DNA of 32,338 bases, from the NCBI GenBank assembly GCA_913061475.1, contig CAJXUN010000048.1, positions 1-32,338 of the forward strand, in the 5' to 3' direction. The notes beneath the pieces were generated by a model that saw nothing but the letters and a program-made list of their open reading frames with translations, had not been told where the DNA came from and did no database searches. This document shows, piece after piece, positions 18,035 through 25,688 of this stretch (the first letter of the stretch is position 1; each line of letters begins with the position of its first letter). The DNA is from an uncultured Colwellia sp. GTDB taxonomy: Bacteria; Pseudomonadota; Gammaproteobacteria; Enterobacterales; Alteromonadaceae. The translations under genes and the position numbers were made by a program.

Positions 18035-19885
18035 ATGAACAAGTTAGCATTAACCAGCGCATTAGTTTTTTGCCTGCTATTAGCCGCATGCGGTGGTGGC
18101 TCCAGCGGCGGTAAAGCATCAACGGTAGAAGTTGTAAACAATGCCCCTGTCATTGATATGACCTCAACACAACGTATTACGGCTGGTCAGGTGGTTGATT
18201 TCAGTGTTGGTGTTTCTGATCCCGATGGCGACTCAGTAACTGTAGTATGGCAAGCGGACAATGCCGAGGTTACATTTTCGACTACAACAGACACTTCAAC
18301 CAAAGTATCTTTTCCTGATTCCTCTATTGAACAAGTGATCAAAATTAGCGTTACTGCAACAGATAGTAAAGGGAAGTCGAGTGTAAAAACCATGACGGTA
18401 ACACTTGAACCTTCGATAGCGTCAAACTTAGCACCGACTATTTCTTTACCTGGTGCTCAAGAGGCTAGAGGTGGTCAGAGTATAGTGCTAGTGGCAACTG
18501 TGCAAGATCCGGAAGGCGATATTGTTAGTATTGAGTGGCGTGCAAACAATAATGCGCTAGTATTTTCTGACCCGCAGAGCCTTACTCCAACATTAATGTT
18601 GCCTGAAGTAACTAGTGTAACAATCATTACCATTACCTTAATTGCTACCGACAGTCACAACAATAGTAGTGAAAAAACGTTAATATTAACCATAGTGCCA
18701 AGTGATACTGAACCAACACCTAATGTACAGTTTGAGTTAGCAGAGCGTTTTGAAACCACGTCTGGTGACGTTACTCGGTTAACAGCCCAATTTACCAGTA
18801 ATGTAGAGACAACAGCGATTACGTGGAATTTATCCAGTTTTGACGACGTGGACGCTAGTGAAGAAAACAGCAGCGTTAATGGTGTAACAACAACAACGGT
18901 TACCTTTACTGCGCCATCGCTGATCGTCGCAAAAGAATATGCAATAAGCTTAGATATTATGACCGTATCCGGTGTTAAATTTAGTGCCGACAGTCGGGTT
19001 TTTGTTGCTGTTGATAATGCTATGTCACTTGAGGTTGTGCTAGCTGAAACTTATGCTGTTGATGAGGAATCAACGTTAACCATTACACCTGAAATTAATA
19101 ATTCTCATGCGATTGACTCTTATCTATGGCAATGGTTTTCAGATCAAGAAATTACGCTATCAACGCCAACGAATAAAGTGCTGAGTCTAATTGCACCTGA
19201 TGTTGATGCAGACATTACAGGACAATTGTCCTTAACAGTAACGATGGGCACATTGAGCAAAACAGTGATGGCTGATTTAACAATAAAGAATGATTTGGCC
19301 CCTAGTGACGTTAATGTAACAGCGTCAAAATCTACTGTCGTACAAGGCCAAACCATTGAACTTACGGTCGGCACCGATAATTTTCAACAAATCACCTCAT
19401 GGTCCTGGGAAAATATAAATCTACAAGGTGAAAATATTCAAGAAAGTAAAACGGGCTATGAAATTACCGCCCCTCAGGTTGAAGGACAGAAAACCATGAG
19501 TGTTATTTATCGCGCCACGCTCAGTGATGGCAGTACAGTGCAAGAGGTAGGTAATTTTACCGTTTTGTCTAAATCAATGGCAAGAAGTTCAATTGATATG
19601 GAAGTGCTAACAGTGCCGCCGGTAAAAAGTAATGAAGAAACCGTGATAGACTTTCCTTTCACTGATAGGCACGGTTTAGTGGATAGCCTTTCCTTGAATA
19701 CTGACACGACCTTTAATAGTTTTGATAAAGCAGAAGTTGCCTTAGTTGACGGCAAAGTGCGGTTAGTACTTGCGATAGGGGATTTTGATCTTCCCGTTGA
19801 CCACTCTGATTATATTACTGTTATGGTAAAATTTGGCGTCCATGAAATCCCTTTTGTTATTCAGTTATCTATGATCAGCAAATAA
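18035..19885 (+). CDS. Large lipoprotein with tandem PKD/Ig-like domains
   Basis: A 616-residue exported lipoprotein. The signal ends in the lipobox LLLAAC (C19), followed by a Gly/Ser-rich tether (GGGSSGG). At least two PKD-like modules are visible: APVIDMTSTQRITAGQVVDF...SDPDGDSVTVVWQA (about 36-130) and APTISLPGAQEARGGQ...QDPEGDIVSIEWRA (about 133-225), each with the DPDGD or DPEGD calcium-type loop; more divergent Ig-like modules fill about 230-520. The protein is beta-rich throughout with no catalytic motif, so adhesion or scaffolding at the cell surface is likely. AAGGGA 8 bp before the ATG is a good ribosome site. A strong hairpin follows. Confidence 0.72.
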   Translation: MNKLALTSALVFCLLLAACGGGSSGGKASTVEVVNNAPVIDMTSTQRITAGQVVDFSVGVSDPDGDSVTVVWQADNAEVTFSTTTDTSTKVSFPDSSIEQVIKISVTATDSKGKSSVKTMTVTLEPSIASNLAPTISLPGAQEARGGQSIVLVATVQDPEGDIVSIEWRANNNALVFSDPQSLTPTLMLPEVTSVTIITITLIATDSHNNSSEKTLILTIVPSDTEPTPNVQFELAERFETTSGDVTRLTAQFTSNVETTAITWNLSSFDDVDASEENSSVNGVTTTTVTFTAPSLIVAKEYAISLDIMTVSGVKFSADSRVFVAVDNAMSLEVVLAETYAVDEESTLTITPEINNSHAIDSYLWQWFSDQEITLSTPTNKVLSLIAPDVDADITGQLSLTVTMGTLSKTVMADLTIKNDLAPSDVNVTASKSTVVQGQTIELTVGTDNFQQITSWSWENINLQGENIQESKTGYEITAPQVEGQKTMSVIYRATLSDGSTVQEVGNFTVLSKSMARSSIDMEVLTVPPVKSNEETVIDFPFTDRHGLVDSLSLNTDTTFNSFDKAEVALVDGKVRLVLAIGDFDLPVDHSDYITVMVKFGVHEIPFVIQLSMISK

Positions 19886-19894
19886 TTTACTACA

Positions 19895-19929
19895 CAATCA
19901 TTAGCCAGCTTTCGGCTGGCTAATGATTG
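19895..19929. terminator. Perfect 15-bp hairpin after the Ig-like lipoprotein gene
   Basis: CAATCATTAGCCAGC (19895-19909) and its perfect complement GCTGGCTAATGATTG (19915-19929) flank the loop TTTCG. It begins 10 bp after the stop. The stem is very stable but no U-run follows, so it may be a terminator that works without one, or an mRNA 3' stabiliser. Confidence 0.65.
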
Positions 19930-20100
19930 CATGCTCTGAAAACTCATTGACTTTTTTGAGTACTCGCCGGCAGAATACGTAAAATCCAGTATAAGAATGC
20001 CGATGGCTAAGTGGAAAGCAAATTGTTAGTTTTTTCATTATTGATTGCTTTTACTAAAGTTCTGCAGCTGCTTTCAAAGCAACAATAAAAAGTATGGTTT

Positions 20101-20448
20101 TTACCGTATGGTTAATTTCACTGCAAATAAGGCTGGATGAATACAGCTGACTTTAACCGGCGCAGCTATATCAATACGTATACCTTCACTTAATGACGTT
20201 ATTGCGATTTTATTGGCTACATATACGGTCATCGCAGGTCTAAACCCACGCACCTCACTAGCGGATGATATGGTCACGAGATGGCCATTATGTTGTGCTC
20301 TGAATATTTCCATCTGGCGCAATGGCGGCAATAAAGTTTGTTTAAGCTGTTTGCTAGCATGAAAATATCCCGTAGCAGCGAGCTTAGCCATATCAGCATT
20401 AATAATTACCCGCTCTAAGTTACCTAGCTCAAAACAACGAACACCAAT
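20101..20448 (-). pseudogene. Short-chain dehydrogenase/reductase remnant
   Basis: On the minus strand an open stretch (no good start; an ATG at 20391 lies inside it) encodes the middle of an SDR protein. Seen are ELGNLERVIINAD (fits the strand before the NAG motif), EIFRAQHNGHLVTISSASE (catalytic Ser strand), VYVANKIAIT (YxxxK catalytic pair, with one substitution pattern Y-V-A-N-K) and PVKVSCIHPALF. The glycine-rich cofactor motif at the N-terminus is absent, stops occur at both ends, and a deletion lies in the middle relative to full-length relatives (about 250 residues). Some similarity may continue below 20101 in another frame. It is a decayed gene. Confidence 0.75.
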
Positions 20449-20484
20449 TTAATAACGATATAACTTATAATTTTCATTAATATG

Positions 20485-20498
20485 ATTAGTGTACTAAT
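20485..20498. promoter_or_regulatory. Palindromic operator-like site near the SDR remnant
   Basis: ATTAGT and ACTAAT flank a GT centre. It lies about 37 bp upstream of the open end of the leftward SDR pseudogene and could be the operator of its former promoter. Confidence 0.25.
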
Positions 20499-20738
20499 TA
20501 CTATCTCGATATCTACTTAATGAGTAGCGTGAAATTGTATCGGATACACTTTAATATTTTCAGCTTAATATAAGAAAAATTAACATTATCGCTGAAGAGT
20601 AATCATTAAAAATGCCGTTAATAATCGATAACTATGGATTTATATTATATATTTTAATCTTTTTAAGGTTTTAAATTGCAGATTCTATACCTTTTTATGA
20701 AATAGCAATTGTTGGCTATGCTTGATTTTTATGCTTTA

Positions 20739-20775
20739 TATCGTTAGTATGCAAATCATTAGTGTGCTAACGATA
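20739..20775. promoter_or_regulatory. Inverted repeat, possible operator or leader hairpin
   Basis: TATCGTTAG (20739-20747) and CTAACGATA (20767-20775) are perfect 9-bp inverted arms 19 nt apart, 20 bp upstream of a small ORF. The spacer holds the near-repeat TATGC...TGTGC. This is larger than typical chance palindromes in this AT-rich region. Confidence 0.4.
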
Positions 20776-20794
20776 AAATTAACACGGAGAAACT

Positions 20795-20866
20795 ATGAAC
20801 ATTATGAGTGAAATTTCAGCAAAAAATCTTACCTCGAAAGGCCTTTATCTGGGCTGCCACCGCTAG
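20795..20866 (+). CDS. Possible 23-aa small ORF or gene-start remnant
   Basis: ATG at 20795 is preceded by CGGAG with 6-7 nt spacing and runs 23 codons (starts MNIMSEISAKNL, ends GLYLGCHR) to TAG. Position just after the inverted repeat at 20739-20775 suggests a real transcription unit, perhaps the start of a gene whose remainder was deleted, or a leader peptide. No family was recognised; coding nature is unproven. Confidence 0.25.
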   Translation: MNIMSEISAKNLTSKGLYLGCHR

Positions 20867-21270
20867 CTTCTATATCTATCTATATTTTTTAAGCACACTT
20901 TTAAGTACACATTGATACTTTCTATCTCATTAGATAAAAGTCATAAAATCACTTAGTAAATATATATCTATTGCCGAATTATTGCTGTTACATACGCAGA
21001 GATTACTTTGAATATAGTCTCCTTAGATTATTTGTATTGTAGTGATATTTACTTTGAAAAATTGACGCATGATTGAAGTGTTAATCAGTTATATCTCGGT
21101 ATTTTTTGTGGTCTTTAGCTAAAAATCAGCATTAAAGTTATTGCCTTAACGATTCACTTAACAGTCGTTTCGAAAGTAATGACCAAATTTAAGACTCGTG
21201 CGATAAAAATCAATCAAACGAAAAATAACCCTAATACGCTCAATATTAATATATAACCCAAGGACTTACC

Positions 21271-22389
21271 GTGAATTTTGAAAAAGGTCAGAGAATAGTC
21301 ATCAAAGTAGGTAGCGCATTGATCGCTCCGAGCAAAGCTGGCTGTAGTAGCCAATATTTACTAAGTATTGCCAATTTTATCGCGCAATGTCGTTTGTCAG
21401 GTGTCCAAGTTGTTTTGGTTTCTTCAGGCTCTATCGCGGCAGGTGCTCGTTTATTTAACGATGATATTGTTAACAAAAATGTAAACAATATTGTCATCAA
21501 GAAAGCCATGGCTGCTGCAGGTCAATCAGAGATGATGGCTACGTGGGATGAGTTATTTGACTTTTCTTCTGCACAGTTATTGTTAACTCATGCTGATTTA
21601 CGCAATCGTGTGCGTTACGAAAGTATCAGAGACACCATCGAAACATTATTAGATAACGATATTTTACCTATCGTTAATGAAAATGACGCAGTAACGACTG
21701 ACAAACTTAAGGTCGGCGATAATGACAATCTATCAGCAATGGTGGCAACAGCAGCCAATGCAGATGCGTTAATTATTTGCTCTGATATTGATGGCCTTTT
21801 TGACGAAAACCCGAATTTGAATAAAGATGCAAAATTGATCGCCGATGTTTATAAAATCGATGATGACATTTACGCCATGGCAGGTGGTGCTACAAGTGCT
21901 GTTGGTACTGGTGGTATGAAAACTAAAATTCAAGCGGCTGAAAAAGCGGTTTCTCATGGTATTGACACCTTTATTGTCAACGGTTTTAAAGAGGAAAGTT
22001 TTCAAACTCTGCTAATGGGTGGTAACCCAGGAACACATTTTTATCCATATAAAGCCCCTATGCTCGATGGTGTGCATTGGATGCGTCATACCACACGTGC
22101 GCAAGGTGAGCTTATTGTTAGCGACCAATATGAAATATCGCCCAATGAAACGAGTGATTTATTGCTCGCAGATGACTTAATTAGTGTCAATGGTGATTTT
22201 TCGTCAGGTGATATTGTCATGTTGAGAAAAGACAATGGCGATAAAGTTGCGAAAGTGAAAACTAATTACAGCAGTTGCTTACTTAATTTTGTCGCAGACA
22301 GCGACAACCAAGATTTTTCCGAACAATTAGATAAAACGCAAGAACCCATTATTTCAAAACAGTATATTGCGTTAATGGAGACAAAATGA
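21271..22389 (+). CDS. proB: Glutamate 5-kinase ProB
   Basis: A 372-residue cytoplasmic enzyme that phosphorylates glutamate to glutamyl 5-phosphate, the first step of proline synthesis and the usual point of proline feedback. The amino-acid kinase domain (1-260) shows IVIKVGSALI, VSSGSIAAGA, NENDAVTTD, GDNDNLSAMVA, DIDGLFDENP and GTGGMKTKI. A PUA domain covers about 278-360 (GELIVSDQYEI onward). The start is GTG at 21271 with AAGGA 7 bp upstream. The stop overlaps proA (ATGA), so the two are coupled. Confidence 0.98.
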   Translation: MNFEKGQRIVIKVGSALIAPSKAGCSSQYLLSIANFIAQCRLSGVQVVLVSSGSIAAGARLFNDDIVNKNVNNIVIKKAMAAAGQSEMMATWDELFDFSSAQLLLTHADLRNRVRYESIRDTIETLLDNDILPIVNENDAVTTDKLKVGDNDNLSAMVATAANADALIICSDIDGLFDENPNLNKDAKLIADVYKIDDDIYAMAGGATSAVGTGGMKTKIQAAEKAVSHGIDTFIVNGFKEESFQTLLMGGNPGTHFYPYKAPMLDGVHWMRHTTRAQGELIVSDQYEISPNETSDLLLADDLISVNGDFSSGDIVMLRKDNGDKVAKVKTNYSSCLLNFVADSDNQDFSEQLDKTQEPIISKQYIALMETK

Positions 22390-23633
22390 ATTTAATAACA
22401 AATATCGCTCGTAGTGCCGCAAAAGCAGCAAAAGTTATGGCTATTCAAAGCGCTGAAACTAAAACTAAATTACTTAATGATATGGCTATGGCACTGCGTG
22501 ATAAAAAAGCGCAAATATTTAAGGCTAATGCCATTGATATTGATTTTGCCAAAGAAAATGGCTTAAGTGAGTCTATGACTGACCGCTTGCAATTAAATGA
22601 TGCCCGTATAGAAGACATGGCGATTGGTTTAGAAACCGTGGCAAAACTCCCCGATTCTGTTGGCAGCATTAAAGAACAAAACGTCATGCCTAATGGCATT
22701 AAAATCAGTAAAATGCGTATCCCTTTGGGGGTGATTTGCATGATCTTTGAAGCGCGACCTAATGTTACAGCTGATGCAGCAGGATTATGTATTAAATCAG
22801 GCAATGCGGTGATATTAAGGGGTGGTAAAGAAGCCTTAAATAGTAGTTTAGCTATTGCTAACGTATTGCAGGACGTATTAGCAGCGTATCAATTACCGAA
22901 AGAGATAGTTACCGTGATTGCTGATCCCGATAGAGATTTAATGACGCAATTATTGAAGCAGAAAAAATATATCAATTTAGTGATCCCTAGAGGCGGTGAA
23001 GGCCTAATTAATTTTGTTAGCGAAAATAGCCAAATCCCAGTGATTCAACATTATAAAGGTGTTTGTCATCTTTATGTTGATAAAGCAGCAGATATGAATA
23101 AAGCACTTGAAATACTGGCAAATGGTAAAACTCAGCGAACAGGTGTATGTAACGCTTTAGAAGGCTTATTAGTACATAAAGATGTTGCCGAAGTATTTTT
23201 ACCTATGGTCGCTGAACGTTTTAAAGCACCAAACGTACAAGTCAATGGCTGTGCTAACAGTGTGCCTTATTTTGAAAATAGTAAACAAATAGCGCTAGAC
23301 GAATTTGGTCAAGAATATCTCAGTCTAGAAATTGCTGTTCGAGTGGTTGATGACTTTAGTCAAGCAGTTGATCATATTGATCAATTTGGTAGTAATCATA
23401 CCGAAGTTATCTGTACCGAAGATGTGCAAGAAGCGACAAAATTTCAACAACTTGTTGATGCATCGGTGGTCATGGTGAATGCTTCTTCTCGATTTTCAGA
23501 CGGCTCACAACTAGGGCTTGGCGCAGAAATTGGTATCGCGACAACAAAATTACATGCTTATGGCCCAATGGGTATTGAATCACTCACAACAGAAAAGTAT
23601 TTAGTTAATGGTGATGGGCAAGTAAGGGATTAA
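22386..23633 (+). CDS. proA: Glutamate-5-semialdehyde dehydrogenase ProA
   Basis: A 415-residue cytoplasmic enzyme that reduces glutamyl 5-phosphate with NADPH to glutamate 5-semialdehyde. The length is normal. Features seen: FEARPNVTADAAGLCIKSGN (121-140), ILRGGKEALNSS, IPRGGEGLI (200-208), the nucleophile C255 in QRTGVCNALEG, and the C-terminal FSDGSQLGLGAEIGIAT. Its ATG overlaps the proB stop by 4 nt, and ProB and ProA are known to form a complex that channels the labile intermediate. Two in-row TAA codons end it, and proC follows directly. Confidence 0.98.
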   Translation: MNLITNIARSAAKAAKVMAIQSAETKTKLLNDMAMALRDKKAQIFKANAIDIDFAKENGLSESMTDRLQLNDARIEDMAIGLETVAKLPDSVGSIKEQNVMPNGIKISKMRIPLGVICMIFEARPNVTADAAGLCIKSGNAVILRGGKEALNSSLAIANVLQDVLAAYQLPKEIVTVIADPDRDLMTQLLKQKKYINLVIPRGGEGLINFVSENSQIPVIQHYKGVCHLYVDKAADMNKALEILANGKTQRTGVCNALEGLLVHKDVAEVFLPMVAERFKAPNVQVNGCANSVPYFENSKQIALDEFGQEYLSLEIAVRVVDDFSQAVDHIDQFGSNHTEVICTEDVQEATKFQQLVDASVVMVNASSRFSDGSQLGLGAEIGIATTKLHAYGPMGIESLTTEKYLVNGDGQVRD

Positions 23634-23636
23634 TAA

Positions 23637-24455
23637 GTGACTATTGAGCATACTAAAATAGCCTTTATCGGCGGTGGTAACATGGCGCAAGCAATTCTGA
23701 CGGGATTGCTTGCAGCAAAATTTAGCCCGGAAAATCTGTTGGTTTGCGCACCATCAAACACGACTCGTGAAAAATTGACTGAAAAATTTCAAGTTAATGT
23801 CAGCGACAATAACGCCTCTGCGGCTAACTTTGCCGAGGTGATTTTTCTTGCTGTAAAACCTAATATGATTGCTACTGTGGCTGATGAACTTAGCTTAGCA
23901 TTGCAGAGTAATGGCGACGATAAGCTAATTATTAGCTTAGCAGCCGGCGTAACTACTGAGCAATTACAAGGCTATGTAAGAGGTAACAGCAGCGTTATTG
24001 CTGCAATGCCTAATTTACCTAGTGCCGTGCGACAAGGTTTAACTGGCTTAGTGGCGGCGAAAGACTGCAGTGTTGATGATATCAAGCTAGCTGATGATAT
24101 TCTTCGTTGTGTTGGTAAAACGATTTGGTTAGATGATGAAAATAAAATGCCGGCATTAGTGGCTACTGCAGGCAGTTCACCAGCCTATTTCTTTTTGTTT
24201 TTAGAGGCAATGATTGAATCAGGTGTGCAGTTAGGGCTAACGCATCAGCAAGCTGAAACTGCTGCAGTTCAATCAGGCTTAGGCGCTTTAACAATGGCAT
24301 CAAGGTCAGAACTTTCGGTGATTGAATTAAAAGAACAAGTCACATCGCCCAACGGTACCACGCAACAAGCGTTAGATTCTTTTGCAAGTAGTCAATTAAG
24401 AGCCGTTGTTAATGACGCTATGCAAGCAGCAGCTCGCAAGGCAGCTAACTATTAA
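23637..24455 (+). CDS. proC: Pyrroline-5-carboxylate reductase ProC
   Basis: A 272-residue NAD(P)H-dependent enzyme performing the last step of proline synthesis. It shows the Rossmann motif FIGGGNMAQAI (10-20), FLAVKPNMIATV, AMPNLPSAVRQGLTGL, TAGSSPAYFFLFLEAMIESGV and the C-terminal VTSPNGTTQQAL, all family hallmarks. The start is GTG at 23637, 3 bp after proA, with AAGG upstream. Clustering of all three proline genes in one operon is characteristic of several marine gammaproteobacteria; E. coli keeps proC apart. Its stop codon merges with the first unit of the 112-bp repeat array. Confidence 0.97.
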   Translation: MTIEHTKIAFIGGGNMAQAILTGLLAAKFSPENLLVCAPSNTTREKLTEKFQVNVSDNNASAANFAEVIFLAVKPNMIATVADELSLALQSNGDDKLIISLAAGVTTEQLQGYVRGNSSVIAAMPNLPSAVRQGLTGLVAAKDCSVDDIKLADDILRCVGKTIWLDDENKMPALVATAGSSPAYFFLFLEAMIESGVQLGLTHQQAETAAVQSGLGALTMASRSELSVIELKEQVTSPNGTTQQALDSFASSQLRAVVNDAMQAAARKAANY

Positions 24456-24758
24456 TTAGCGGAATCACAGGTGATTTCGGTCGAGTTAAGCGTTTAATGG
24501 ATTAATTGAAAGCTTATTGAAAAGAAACCGAGGGTGGCTAAAGGGACTTGAACCCTCGTGAACTTGAATTAGCGGGATCACAGGTGATTTCGGTCGAGTT
24601 AACGATTTGCTGAGCAGCTAAAAATACGAAAATTAAAAGAATGGGCTGGCTAAAGGGACTTGAACCCTCGTGAACTTGAATTAGCGGGATCACAAGTGAT
24701 TTCGGTCGAGTTAACGATTTTCTGAGCAGCTAAAAATACGAAAATTAAAAGAATGGGG
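24454..24758. repeat. Tandem 112-bp repeats carrying tRNA-His 3'-end pieces
   Basis: Two near-identical full units (24535-24646 and 24647-24758; period exactly 112) follow a partial copy at 24454-24489. Each full unit begins with TGGCTAAAGGGACTTGAACC plus CTCG, which is the T-arm and acceptor end of tRNA-His in reverse, then has 88 bp of shared sequence including GATCACAGGTGATTTCGG (GATCACAAGTGATTTCGG in the second). The next 'unit' at 24759 is the true 48-nt tRNA 3' end that forms the left island boundary. Confidence 0.85.
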
Positions 24759-24801
24759 TGGCTAAAGGGACTTGAACCCTCGACAACCGGAATCACAATC
24801 C
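24753..24801. repeat. Left attachment-site repeat (attL) of the tRNA-His island
   Basis: 49 bp identical to 31565-31613. It is the last 48 nt of tRNA-His, including CCA, in reverse orientation plus one base. After 24801 the sequence departs from the tRNA (TGTTATTGG instead of GGGGCTCTA), which marks the crossover edge. Confidence 0.85.
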
Positions 24802-25017
24802 TGTTATTGGAATAGGATTAAATTATATTTACGTGTATTAAGCTAGATATTACAAGTGTTGCTCATGTCATAACTTGTATTTAGGAGTAATTCATTAGCT
24901 TTGCAAACTCACAGAATAGTAACAGATTGCCCAATTGCTTTTTGTAGTGGTCAACTAATTCTGACCACCGATTTGTATTCAAGCCAATATTTTTCTGACA
25001 AGGAGCTAATATTTAAG
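24802..25017. other. Left end of the island, no gene seen
   Basis: AT-rich and without ORFs. A hairpin GTGGTCA (24947-24953) / TGACCAC (24962-24968), loop 8 nt, lies 50 bp past the end of the leftward 222-aa gene. TAGTGGTCAACTAATT is reminiscent of some IS3-type ends, but no other trace of an insertion sequence is present; it may just be the 3' hairpin of the operon. Confidence 0.35.
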
Positions 25018-25686
25018 TTAGATTCTTGTTTTTTTTGCCAAATTCCTATCATTCAATGAAGTTATAGAATCTATTCCCGTTCCCTGATTTGTTACTTCTT
25101 CTAAATATCCTAGGAATGTTGGAAAGGCTTTATAATGACTCGTATTGCAACTAAGGCGCAAGGCACTATACCCCGCTATCAATCTGTGTCCTATCCACCT
25201 TGTATCTATAAGCTTTTGCCCTGAAGGTTCATTTAACAACAGTAATTCTCCCATGAAATTACTCCATTGTCTTTCTTCTAATAAGTGGCTTCCATACAAA
25301 TGAAAAGAGCGTCCACTATCAAATAAAGCAAAAACGTTTTTGTTATAACTTTGAAATTTATTCAAAGCACTTATAGCGCTTTTATCGAACTTTCTAAGAC
25401 CAAGGTCAATCATAGGCAGGTGCATTACTTTTCCCCCACCTAAGATAACTTTAGAGTGGAATGCTAATTCCTGATCGAAATCCAGTTTATCTAAAAGATT
25501 AAGCAAATATGACTCATTTACAGCTTCTATAGGAACAGTAAACTCCACCCTGTCATCTAAATATGATCTAGGTGTATACCTGTAATAACTAAAACATAGG
25601 TCAACCGATTGATACAGAGGTGGAAGTGAATTTTTCACAACCTTAGTTATCCAGTATATAGGGTGCCTCGATAAATTAAATTCCAT
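25018..25686 (-). CDS. Protein with archaeo-eukaryotic primase (AEP)-like motifs
   Basis: A 222-residue soluble protein, no signal peptide. Motifs suggest a primase small-subunit (AEP) fold: MHLPMIDLG (D94, motif I position), FDSGRSFHLYG with S127-F-H129 (the sxH motif II) and KLIDTRWIGHRLIAGYSALR with D161 and R177 (hD motif III and the basic residue near the nucleotide). Motif I normally has two acidic residues; here the second is Gly (D-L-G), so catalysis may be altered. The family of 'primase 1D-like' proteins comes to mind, from memory only. It starts 2 bp after the dGTPase gene stops, so the two are one translation unit. Other explanations: an unrelated fold with chance motifs. Confidence 0.5.
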   Translation of the reverse strand: MEFNLSRHPIYWITKVVKNSLPPLYQSVDLCFSYYRYTPRSYLDDRVEFTVPIEAVNESYLLNLLDKLDFDQELAFHSKVILGGGKVMHLPMIDLGLRKFDKSAISALNKFQSYNKNVFALFDSGRSFHLYGSHLLEERQWSNFMGELLLLNEPSGQKLIDTRWIGHRLIAGYSALRLSCNTSHYKAFPTFLGYLEEVTNQGTGIDSITSLNDRNLAKKTRI

Positions 25687-25688
25687 AT

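Larger units (their letters stand above)
20449..21270. other. Gene-poor decayed region upstream of proB
   Basis: No full gene is visible in about 820 bp. The noteworthy items are the palindrome ATTAGT-GT-ACTAAT at 20485-20498, the inverted repeat at 20739-20775 and a 23-codon ORF at 20795-20866; these are listed separately. The last 300 bp before proB hold no hairpin or ORF I can support and must contain the proBAC promoter. Together with the pseudogene at 20101-20448 this looks like the remains of a lost locus. Confidence 0.5.

Noticed and set aside
24454-24758. Tandem repeats as a CRISPR array
   Set aside because: The repeated unit is 112 bp with no short repeats alternating with unique spacers, and its conserved end is a tRNA 3' piece.
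24944-24969. End of an IS3-type insertion sequence
   Set aside because: The TAGTGGTCAACTAATT look is suggestive, but there is no transposase remnant, partner end or target duplication.
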